Assembly: GCA_949287985.1 (NCBI GenBank)
Contig: CASEIN010000047.1
Coordinates: 1 to 64,000 of the forward strand
Source of the DNA: Mucispirillum schaedleri
GTDB taxonomy: Bacteria > Chrysiogenota > Deferribacteres > Deferribacterales > Mucispirillaceae
Direction: 5' to 3'
DNA: 64,000 nucleotides
Of this stretch, positions 38,672-45,397 are shown piece after piece; the first letter of the stretch is position 1; each line of letters starts with the position of its first letter. The position numbers and the translations under genes are program-made. Under the pieces are notes generated by a model. The model saw only the letters and a program-made list of their open reading frames with translations. It did not search any database and was not told where the DNA came from.

Positions 38672-39997
38672 GTGATATTTAAAATAACAAAAGATAATAT
38701 AGACAGTATATTAAATGAAGGCTTAAAAAAAGATGCAGCCCCATATGTTACCCAGTATGAAAATTTTAATAATTTTATAAAATCAAAGGGGATGAAAATA
38801 TCAGAGCAGGAATATAGTGAGCAGGAAAATATTTTAATCAATAAATTAAAAGAGAAAGGGGCTCATATATGCCATAATGGTAAAAGCATATATTATAACA
38901 GCATTTCCCCATCATGTATTGACTGCCACACAGGCTATGGTTCAGCCACATATATTATCACATTAAAATGTAACAGGGACTGCTTTTTTTGTACTAATAA
39001 AAACCAAGATGATTATGCAGAAGGCGTTAATAAGGTATATGATATATTATCCCAGTTTCAAAACCATTTAAAACAGTATAAAAAAATGAAATCTGTTGCT
39101 ATTACAGGTGGCGAGCCACTTTTATATGCTGAAAAATGTGCTGAATTTATTAGTGAAGTAAAAAAAGCAGATGAAAGTATACAGACACGAATTTATACAA
39201 ATGGCGATTTAGTTACAGAAGAGATTATGCAAAATCTCCAAAAAGCTGGTCTTGATGAAATACGCTTTGGTTTAAAACCTGATAGTAATGGTAAAGTATC
39301 AGATAATATAATAGAAAACTTAAAAACAGCAAAAAAATATATAAAACGCACAATGGTTGAAATGCCTTTTCCAAAAGGCAAGGTTCATGAAATGAAGTCA
39401 TTAATGGAAATACTTGATAATATAGGAATTTATAGTATAAATATATTAGAATTTTTATATCCGTTTGTTCATAGTGATGAATATTTTAAAAAAGGCTTTG
39501 AAGTAAAAAACCACCCATATAGTGTGCTTTATCCTTATACTTATGCAGGTGGTGTTCCTGTTGCAGGAAGCAGTGTAGAATGTCTTGAAGTAATGCTTTA
39601 TGCAGTTGAAAAAAATATGAAAATAGGTATGCATTACTGTAGTTTAGAAAATAAACTTACTGCGCAAGTATATCATGCAAATTGTAATGCAGGCAAAAGC
39701 AGTGTGGAATATTTATCAAAAAGTGATTTTTTTATTAAAGTAGCAAAAGGGTATAACCAAGATGTAGATATTATAAAAAATATACTAGATAGTAACGGTA
39801 TAGATTATATATTATATAATAATGCATCTATTATAGAATTTAGTCCAGAGTATGTTTACCTTTTAAAAGATTATAATATGGAGCTGGGGCTTTCATATTT
39901 AGCAGTAGATTATGATAAAACTTTAGGTCAGAAGGTGATGAGGGAATACCAAATAGATAAAATTGAGCCTTCATCATTTAATTTAGCAGAGATATAA
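38672..39997 (+). CDS. Radical SAM protein of unknown function
   Basis: The 441-residue protein starts with GTG directly after the kinase stop, with GGAG 8 nt before. The radical SAM cluster motif is CNRDCFFC (C100, C104, C107), followed by ITGGEPLLY, which matches the GGEP SAM-binding signature. A CIDC pair (C82, C85) just upstream may help bind a second cluster. Further cysteines occur in the C-terminal half (ECLE, HYCS, NCNAG) but do not form a standard SPASM motif. No specific family is recognised. The polyferredoxin encoded 8 nt later is a plausible electron donor. Confidence 0.8.
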   Translation: MIFKITKDNIDSILNEGLKKDAAPYVTQYENFNNFIKSKGMKISEQEYSEQENILINKLKEKGAHICHNGKSIYYNSISPSCIDCHTGYGSATYIITLKCNRDCFFCTNKNQDDYAEGVNKVYDILSQFQNHLKQYKKMKSVAITGGEPLLYAEKCAEFISEVKKADESIQTRIYTNGDLVTEEIMQNLQKAGLDEIRFGLKPDSNGKVSDNIIENLKTAKKYIKRTMVEMPFPKGKVHEMKSLMEILDNIGIYSINILEFLYPFVHSDEYFKKGFEVKNHPYSVLYPYTYAGGVPVAGSSVECLEVMLYAVEKNMKIGMHYCSLENKLTAQVYHANCNAGKSSVEYLSKSDFFIKVAKGYNQDVDIIKNILDSNGIDYILYNNASIIEFSPEYVYLLKDYNMELGLSYLAVDYDKTLGQKVMREYQIDKIEPSSFNLAEI

Positions 39998-40005
39998 GGT
40001 GTAAT

Positions 40006-41124
40006 ATGATAAATAAAATGGAAATAGCAAGTATGGTATTTGAGGGGGTATCTCGTTCTATATCTGTTGCCCCAAAATACTGCTCTAAAATTAAGCATAA
40101 AAGTGCACCATGCACTATTTGTTATACCTTATGTCCTGTTCAGGCAATTCATGTTGGTGGTCCTGGGGAAACTATTACAGTAGACTGGGATACATGCACA
40201 GGCTGTGGTATGTGTGTAAGCCAGTGCCACAGCCAAGTTTATAAACTGCGTCATGGTGGTTATAGTAAGTTTATAGATAAGCTTACATCACATATTAACC
40301 CAAAGGGAGATCTAGTTATATCCTGTAGTGAAAACCATGTATATAATAGAAATGTTGCAGTTGTTGAATGTGCTGGTATATTTAATGTGGTAGATATATT
40401 AGTGCTGTATCTACGTGGTGCTTCTAAAATGACTATTAAGTATGGAATATGCAGTGAGTGCCAGTCAAAACACGGCAGTAAAGTTTTAGAGCAGGAAATA
40501 AAGCATTTACAGTTACTAAGCACTATTTTTTCAGATTTAAAAGATATGGAAATTATATTTGAATCTGACAGTGTTCGCCTAATATTTCCAATACAGCATG
40601 AAATATATGAGATAGTAGAGGAAGAAAAACCAAACCCAACAGTAAACAGGCGTGGTATGTTTTCATTTTTCAAAGAAACATTAAGGGAAAGCCTTTTAAA
40701 AAGTGCAGATATGGTTACTGTGGAAACACTGGAGCCTAGAACACAGATAGATTTTACCCATGAAGAAACAGTAAGAAGAAAGCAGTTTTTAGAATGCATT
40801 ATGTCTTTAGGCAATATTATGAAAGAAGAAGTAGAAACAGGTATGCTTTTTAATAATATTGAAATAGACGAAAGCTGTGTTTACTGTGGAATGTGTGCCA
40901 GGTTTTGCAATACTGGAGCCCTTGCAATTAATGAAGATAGAACAGAGATAACCTTTAACCCATCAAAATGTATATCATGTGGCATGTGTGAAAAATCGTG
41001 CTTTCATGCTAAACTTCATTACAAAGAAACACTATCATTAAGATTATTTTTTAAAGATAATATTATAGCATCAAGGGATAAATCACGGTTTACAGTAGCA
41101 GATATGAAAGTATTTCATGAATAG
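40006..41124 (+). CDS. Polyferredoxin-like iron-sulfur protein with four 4Fe-4S motifs
   Basis: The 372-residue soluble protein has an N-terminal pair of cluster motifs (CTICYTLCP and CTGCGMCVSQC) and a C-terminal pair (CVYCGMCARFC and CISCGMCEKSC). The middle region has scattered cysteines (ISCSEN, VECAG, GICSECQ) that resemble the MvhD/FrhD-type electron-transfer domain, though weakly. It is last in the glyS-kinase-radical SAM run and lies 1 nt from a convergent gene. It likely carries electrons to or from the radical SAM enzyme; that is inferred from position. Confidence 0.75.
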   Translation: MINKMEIASMVFEGVSRSISVAPKYCSKIKHKSAPCTICYTLCPVQAIHVGGPGETITVDWDTCTGCGMCVSQCHSQVYKLRHGGYSKFIDKLTSHINPKGDLVISCSENHVYNRNVAVVECAGIFNVVDILVLYLRGASKMTIKYGICSECQSKHGSKVLEQEIKHLQLLSTIFSDLKDMEIIFESDSVRLIFPIQHEIYEIVEEEKPNPTVNRRGMFSFFKETLRESLLKSADMVTVETLEPRTQIDFTHEETVRRKQFLECIMSLGNIMKEEVETGMLFNNIEIDESCVYCGMCARFCNTGALAINEDRTEITFNPSKCISCGMCEKSCFHAKLHYKETLSLRLFFKDNIIASRDKSRFTVADMKVFHE

Positions 41125-41125
41125 T

Positions 41126-42328
41126 TTATAAATATTTTCCTGCCACTACTATTTCATCAGCACTACCATTTATAGATATGCCACCAGTTGTAGTAACAAT
41201 ATAGCTGTGCTGCATACCTGTAGTGCCATAACCTTCAAGGCATGCAAAAAAGCTTAATGCTATAACCATATTTTCCACTAATGGATTCTTATTAGTTTTA
41301 GAAATTATGGGGTATTCATCAATAGTAAGCCCAACCCCTCTTCCAATATGTTCTATAACTTCATCACCTATACCCATAAATGTTCCCTGTATTTCTGGGT
41401 GAATATTATCCATAACAGCAGTATATATTTCGCTAGGTATAGCACCGGGTTTTAACATTTCTACGGCAATATTTTTAAGGTTAACTAAGTGGTCCTGCTG
41501 CCTGCGGATATAGTCTATTAAACTATTAAAAGCATAAGAATATGTGGCAACAGAATTATAGCCATTTATACCTAATACAGAAGAAATTGAAATCAAATCA
41601 TTTTGTTTTAAAGTTATTTTACTGCTTCCTAAAAATGGTGAAGTTATATATATGCCATTTGTACCAACAGGGCTGTCGTATCTGTATGTTTTTAATGAGC
41701 TTTCACCAAAGTTTACATTTATAGTATGCTGCTCCATACCCTGCCTTTCAGTACGAACTATAGCTTGATGCCCTTTTTTTAAAAATTCATTATATATAAG
41801 CATGGCTGCTTCATGTTCTGATATATCTTCAGATAATATTTTTGGCACAATATTTACCATAATATCTTCATGAATTTCGCCTGCTGCCATTAAAATATCA
41901 AGCTCATATTTACTTTTTACACTTCTGCACATTCTTAAGGCTTTATCACATGAATAAATTTTTCCAAACTCAAAACATGAGTTAAATTTTTCAAGCATTT
42001 CAATAGTTATAAAGCCTTTATCAATAAAAGCAGGAAAGAAAGTATTAAGAGTTAGATAATTCTTTATATCATCATATGTTTTATAAGGCATAACTTTAAA
42101 GTATCTAATCTCACGTTCTGCACGGCTGGCACTTCGTTTTACAAAATATACTGGTTCTTCCCCACGCTGTATAAATAACACACCTTCCTGCATAGTGCCT
42201 GTAAAATAGTATGCATTAAGTGGGTTAAATATGAAAATATAACGCCAGGTATCATCTGCCATATCCATAAAAGTAGTAAATTTTTTAAGCCTGTTCATAA
42301 GCTCAGCACCGGGAACTAATGCATACAT
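41126..42328 (-). CDS. M24 (creatinase/prolidase-fold) protein without metal ligands
   Basis: The 400-residue protein has the two-domain layout of Xaa-Pro peptidases: a creatinase-N-like domain (about 1-150) and a pita-bread domain. Aligned by eye with active M24 enzymes, all five metal ligands are replaced. The first Asp is Ser (ISSVLGINGY) and the second is Val (GYNSVATY). The metal His is Arg (HIGRGVGL) and the two Glu are Ser and His (IALSFFACLEG, GMQHSYIV). Peptidase activity is thus unlikely. Creatinase shows that the fold can work without metal. The gene is convergent with, and 1 nt from, the polyferredoxin gene. Confidence 0.75.
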   Translation of the reverse strand: MYALVPGAELMNRLKKFTTFMDMADDTWRYIFIFNPLNAYYFTGTMQEGVLFIQRGEEPVYFVKRSASRAEREIRYFKVMPYKTYDDIKNYLTLNTFFPAFIDKGFITIEMLEKFNSCFEFGKIYSCDKALRMCRSVKSKYELDILMAAGEIHEDIMVNIVPKILSEDISEHEAAMLIYNEFLKKGHQAIVRTERQGMEQHTINVNFGESSLKTYRYDSPVGTNGIYITSPFLGSSKITLKQNDLISISSVLGINGYNSVATYSYAFNSLIDYIRRQQDHLVNLKNIAVEMLKPGAIPSEIYTAVMDNIHPEIQGTFMGIGDEVIEHIGRGVGLTIDEYPIISKTNKNPLVENMVIALSFFACLEGYGTTGMQHSYIVTTTGGISINGSADEIVVAGKYL

Positions 42329-42445
42329 AAGGACGCCTCATCATATAATACTAAAATATAATAAAACCATCATATATTATAAATTAAGAAAAATAAATAT
42401 AAAATAATTTATAGGTATGTGTGTATCTGATAATTTATAGAACTA

Positions 42446-42526
42446 TATAATGATACAGTAAAAAAATAATAAATAATTTAGATAAGTTTATAATATGCTA
42501 TACCAAGTTTTTAAGGAAAGCATCTA
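42446..42526. repeat. 81-bp direct repeat, copy 1
   Basis: It runs from TATAATGATACAG to AAGGAAAGCATCTA and matches 42945-43025 with three differences (all C/T). The copies are 499 bp apart start to start. A shorter 13-nt repeat, ATTTATAATTAAT, lies just inside both copies. Confidence 0.85.
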
Positions 42527-42693
42527 AAAATTTATAATTAATATTTGCAATAAATAAAGATAATACATATAAAAGATATAAATTATTGAACTTATTACTA
42601 CTAATATCTTTCTGTTATATTTTTTTATGTCCATATCATCACGCCGCACATCTCATATATATTGGCATTGTTATATTACCGCCTGCACTACAT

Positions 42694-42848
42694 AATTTCA
42701 AATCATTTCGTGTTTTCTACTTCATATGAAATTTGAACTCGTATTCCTAACAAGAACCGTTAGTAATACTCAAACATAAATTCCATAACCATTTCGTAGA
42801 AACCACTGTATTGAAATTGAGTAGTTTAGCGATAATATAACAGTGGTT
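42694..42848. other. Hairpin-rich non-coding element between the direct repeats
   Basis: Three inverted repeats occur in about 155 bp. TTCAAAT / ATTTGAA (about 42697-42703 and 42731-42737) is the first. GTATTCCTAAC / GTTAGTAATAC (42741-42751 and 42759-42769) has one mismatch and a 7-nt loop. AACCACTGT / ACAGTGGTT (42801-42809 and 42840-42848) is the third. The segment is less AT-rich than its surroundings. It could be a structured RNA, a decayed insertion or an attachment region. Read on the minus strand, one frame gives a broken peptide with two stops, so a decayed gene is also possible. Confidence 0.4.
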
Positions 42849-42944
42849 AATTAATAATGAATACAATACTATAAATATTTCACTATTAAAGAATAATAAA
42901 AACTTTTTTAAAAACATTTATAATTAATAATATTTTCTATACTT

Positions 42945-43025
42945 TATAATGATACAGTAAAAAAATAATAAATAATTTAGATAAGTTTATAATATGTTAT
43001 ACCAAGCTTTTAAGGAAAGTATCTA
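42945..43025. repeat. 81-bp direct repeat, copy 2
   Basis: Second copy of the repeat at 42446-42526, ending AAGGAAAGTATCTA. It lies immediately beyond the terminator of the candidate small RNA. Confidence 0.85.
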
Positions 43026-43049
43026 GCATTTTTATTTACATACATTATA

Positions 43050-43085
43050 AATAAAAAAACAGCAGGTTGTGCCGTCCTGCTGTTT
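43050..43085 (-). terminator. Rho-independent terminator of the candidate small RNA
   Basis: Perfect 10-bp stem AAACAGCAGG (43057-43066) / CCTGCTGTTT (43076-43085) with a 9-nt loop. On the minus strand it is followed by a T-rich tract (complement of 43050-43059). Confidence 0.88.
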
Positions 43086-43238
43086 AAATTGTGCAAAAAA
43101 TATGGGAGGATTGTAAGAACGGGAAATCTTACTATCTTGATAATGCTTATCAATGATAAGCTTAGGTTGCTAAAACTATAGCTAAAAAACTCCTTATGTC
43201 TATTTTATTTCAGTAGGAAAATCTCTTTCCTTAGCTGA
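43050..43238 (-). ncRNA. Probable small regulatory RNA of about 190 nt
   Basis: A leftward transcript is bounded by a near-consensus promoter (43273-43245) and a strong terminator (43085-43050), with no credible reading frame. It would fold into several perfect hairpins. These are AGGAAA/TTTCCT (43215-43231), GCTTATC-AAT-GATAAGC (43145-43161 on the plus strand) and GTAAGA/TCTTAC (43113-43132). The last shows UUUCCCGU in its loop in the RNA. An unpaired CCUCCC follows at about 43106-43111. C-rich UCCC loops are used by several Gram-positive sRNAs, such as RsaE, to block ribosome binding sites; the same use here is inference. A second stem, TGATAA-TGC-TTATCA (43138-43152), excludes the GCTTATC stem. 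Confidence 0.55.
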
Positions 43239-43244
43239 TGATTA

Positions 43245-43273
43245 TTAATAGCATTATTGATAAGAGATGTCAA
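43245..43273 (-). promoter_or_regulatory. Promoter of the candidate small RNA
   Basis: Minus-strand TTGACA (43273-43268), 17-nt spacer, TATTAA (43250-43245). The sequence upstream of its -35 (43277 to about 43440) is closely similar to that upstream of the first lipoprotein promoter (44322 to about 44485). This is therefore a third member of the promoter family, without a cytosine tract. Confidence 0.65.
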
Positions 43274-43443
43274 TAAGAAATTTTAAATTTTTATAAAAAA
43301 TTTTTCTGTTATCTTATAACTTATTTATAATATGGATAAATCAAGTAAAATTTTTTTTTTAAATATTATAAAAAATAATATATATAGTATAATATTTTAA
43401 TATAGTAGAAAGTTTTTTAATATATTAAATATAAATTACACAA

Positions 43444-43472
43444 TAAAAAAGCCCACAAAATAATTGTGGGCT
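43444..43472 (-). terminator. Terminator of lipoprotein unit 1
   Basis: AGCCCACAA (43450-43458) / TTGTGGGCT (43464-43472). On the minus strand it is followed by a T run (complement of 43445-43450). Confidence 0.88.
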
Positions 43473-43496
43473 GTAATGTTTAAAATATATTAATAC

Positions 43497-44183
43497 TTAT
43501 TTTGCATTAAATTTATACTGTATTAATGCACCAAGTTTATTTAAATCATCTACTGTTTTACTGTCAAGATAAGTTGGTTTAAAGCCAGCAGCACTATCAG
43601 GGTTGTCTGGTAAAAACTTAATATTGCTGTTATCTGGTATATACTGAGCAGCTTCTTCTTTTGTTAAAAATGCAATGATGAAGATACCTTCAGCAGGAAT
43701 TTCACCATTCCATACATCCAATAATATGTAATATGTTCCGCTGGCAGAAGCATCTAAAGATTTTGCACTTGTTAAATCATACATTTTACTTGAATAGTCA
43801 GGAAAATTAAGATTAGAGGCAACATCTTCATTCCCATAGTATATATTAGTATCTCCAAAATATGAACGATATCCCACACCTTTAATAATACCCATGCCAT
43901 ACTTAGATAAATCTGCCTCACCATTTAAGCCCATAGCAGAGCTTATTAAAATAGGATAGTATGTTTTTGAGTTATCAGTTCTTGGATTTGTTATATCAAT
44001 ACTTGCTTGCACTTGTCCGTATTCGTTTTTAGTAAAATTAAAAACGGTTTCATCTACTGGTATTGCACTTAAATCATAATTGCCACCACCTGTTCCCGTT
44101 TCTGTGCCACTGCCTGTATCAGCACAGCCTGAAATTACTGCAAGAAATACTACTAATAAGATTGATAATAAAGATTTTTTCAT
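43497..44183 (-). CDS. Putative lipoprotein, copy 1, under a poly-C promoter
   Basis: The 228-residue protein has a type II signal peptide MKKSLLSILLVVFLAVISGC, with lipobox VISG-C at C20. A Gly/Thr/Ser-rich linker (DTGSGTETGTGGG) leads to a mature domain with aromatic-rich strands (YYPILISSAMGLNGEADLSKYG; GTYYILLDVWNGEIPAEGIFIIAFL). No known family is recognised. AAGGAGAT precedes ATG. The absence of Asp at +2 (it has C-A-D) does not predict inner-membrane retention, so an outer-membrane or surface location is plausible. Its promoter carries nine cytosines in the spacer. Confidence 0.85.
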   Translation of the reverse strand: MKKSLLSILLVVFLAVISGCADTGSGTETGTGGGNYDLSAIPVDETVFNFTKNEYGQVQASIDITNPRTDNSKTYYPILISSAMGLNGEADLSKYGMGIIKGVGYRSYFGDTNIYYGNEDVASNLNFPDYSSKMYDLTSAKSLDASASGTYYILLDVWNGEIPAEGIFIIAFLTKEEAAQYIPDNSNIKFLPDNPDSAAGFKPTYLDSKTVDDLNKLGALIQYKFNAK

Positions 44184-44278
44184 AAAATATCTCCTTTTTT
44201 TTGTAATGGCATAACAAAAGATGGCATACTAGTTAAAAAACTTATTTATTTTTTTTGCACCATTTGAAATGCTTTCTC

Positions 44279-44305
44279 ATCATATCACGGGGGGGGGAAT
44301 GTCAA
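44279..44305 (-). promoter_or_regulatory. Phase-variable promoter candidate of lipoprotein copy 1 (C9 spacer)
   Basis: Minus-strand -35 TTGACA (44305-44300) and -10 TATGAT (44284-44279) are separated by 15 nt. The spacer reads TT, nine C, GTGA; the plus strand shows G9 at 44289-44297. TG one base before the -10 makes an extended -10. A 15-nt spacer is shorter than the 17-nt optimum, so gain of one or two cytosines should strengthen it. Confidence 0.75.
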
Positions 44306-44484
44306 GTGTTTTTTTAAAAAAGAGAAATTTTTATAAAAAAATTTTTCTACTATTTTATAATTTATTGATAATATGGATAAATTAAGTAAAAAATATTTTT
44401 TAAAAAATAAGAAAAATAACGTATTAATTATAATATTTTAATATAGTAGAAAGTTTTTTAATATGTTAAATAAAAATTACACAA

Positions 44485-44515
44485 TAAAAAAAGCCCACAA
44501 AATAAATTGTGGGCT
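44485..44515 (-). terminator. Terminator of lipoprotein unit 2
   Basis: AGCCCACAA (44492-44500) / TTGTGGGCT (44507-44515) with a T run on the minus strand; duplicate of the unit 1 terminator. Confidence 0.88.
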
Positions 44516-44537
44516 GTGATATAAAATTTATTAATAC

Positions 44538-45245
44538 TTATTTTACAGTAAATGTATACTGTTTTAATGCACCAAGTTTATTTAATTCATCTACTATTGT
44601 ATTATCAAGAAATTTTGGGTTATATGTCCAAGTATCACCATCAGGCGAAAGAATAATATTGTTATTATTTGGTATATATTCTTTTGCTTATTTTTCAGTT
44701 AAAAAAGCAATTACAAGTTTTCCTTCGCTAGGCATACTATACCCACTAGTAATCCAAACATAATATGTGCCTTTTCCATTTTCCTTTAAAGCTGTTTCAC
44801 CATTTAAATCATACATATCTCTTCCTTCACCGAAAACAAGATTGCTGTTTGAACTACTGCTTCCGAACTTTGTTTCATATGCAATACCTTTAGCAATACC
44901 AAAGTCAAAATTAGATAAATCAACTTCTCCATTTAAGCCCATAGCTGTGCTTATTAAAATAGGATAGTATTGCCCTTCACCTGTTCTAGGGTTAGTGATT
45001 GTTACAGCTTTAGGCTCAGTGCTTTCCGTACCTCCACCACTACTACTTGTGTCTTTAGTAAGTACAATAGGTGTTTCATCTACAGGTATTGCACTTGGAT
45101 CATAATTGCCATCACCTGAGCCAGTACCACCACTTGAGCCAGTTCCATCAACTGAGCTAGTTCCACCGCCTGAGCCAGTATCAGCACAGCCTGAAATTAC
45201 TGCAAGAAATACTACTAATAAGATTGATATTAAAGATTTATTCAT
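44538..45245 (-). pseudogene. Putative lipoprotein, copy 2, interrupted by a nonsense codon
   Basis: The signal peptide MNKSLISILLVVFLAVISGC is near-identical to copy 1. A longer Gly/Ser-rich linker and a related domain (YYPILISTAMGLNGEVDLSNF) follow. The frame stops at TAA 44690-44688 after FLTEK. Past that stop the same frame continues as AKEYIPNNNNI...LNKLGALKQYTFTVK to TAA 44540-44538, matching the C terminus of copy 1 (AAQYIPDNSNI...LNKLGALIQYKFNAK). At the stop position copy 1 has a sense codon, GAA, one base from TAA. The last 49 residues are lost unless the stop is read through. A 185-residue product is still possible. Confidence 0.8.
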
Positions 45246-45337
45246 AAAATATCTCCTTTTTTATAATGGCATAACAAAAGATGGCATACTAGTTAAAAAA
45301 TTTATTTAATTTTTTTCACCATTTGAAACACCTCCTC

Positions 45338-45365
45338 ATTATATCACAGGGGGGGGGAATATCAA
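45338..45365 (-). promoter_or_regulatory. Phase-variable promoter candidate of lipoprotein copy 2 (C9 spacer)
   Basis: Minus-strand -35 TTGATA (45365-45360) and -10 TATAAT (45343-45338) are separated by 16 nt. The spacer reads TT, nine C, TGTGA; plus strand G9 at 45349-45357. An extended -10 TG is present. The spacer is one base longer than in copy 1 because of an extra T after the tract. Confidence 0.75.
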
Positions 45366-45397
45366 GTGTTTTTTTAAAAAAGAGAAGTTTTATTGTT

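Larger units (their letters stand above)
42329..43496. other. Long non-coding interval
   Basis: About 1.17 kb without a protein gene. It holds, in order: AT-rich filler, an 81-bp repeat copy, a hairpin-rich segment with higher G+C, the second repeat copy, a probable small RNA with promoter and terminator, and the terminator of the first lipoprotein gene. Each is listed separately. No reading frame with a start codon and ribosome site was found on either strand. Confidence 0.7.
43277..45383 (-). repeat. Tandem duplication of a lipoprotein transcription unit (about 1.05 kb each)
   Basis: Unit 1 is about 43277-44321 and unit 2 about 44322-45383. Each holds, in leftward order: poly-C promoter, leader, lipoprotein gene, AGCCCACAA/TTGTGGGCT terminator and a similar AT-rich trailer. 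Leaders, signal peptides, terminators and trailers are nearly identical, while the middles of the genes have diverged strongly. This suggests an old duplication under diversifying change. Confidence 0.8.

Noticed and set aside
42601-42860. Decayed protein gene on the minus strand in the element between the direct repeats
   Set aside because: One frame gives short peptide stretches broken by two stops, with no family I recognise. The inverted repeats are better supported, so it is not listed as a pseudogene.
42446-43025. CRISPR array
   Set aside because: Only two copies of an 81-bp unit, 499 bp apart; no regular spacers and no cas genes.
43050-43172. Two open frames through the candidate small RNA on the minus strand
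   Set aside because: Neither has an ATG or a ribosome site, and both run through the terminator hairpin into the downstream repeat.
43050-43238. 6S RNA, tmRNA or SRP RNA as identity of the small RNA
   Set aside because: No long closing stem with a central bubble, no tRNA-like ends, and no GGAAG-type SRP loop.
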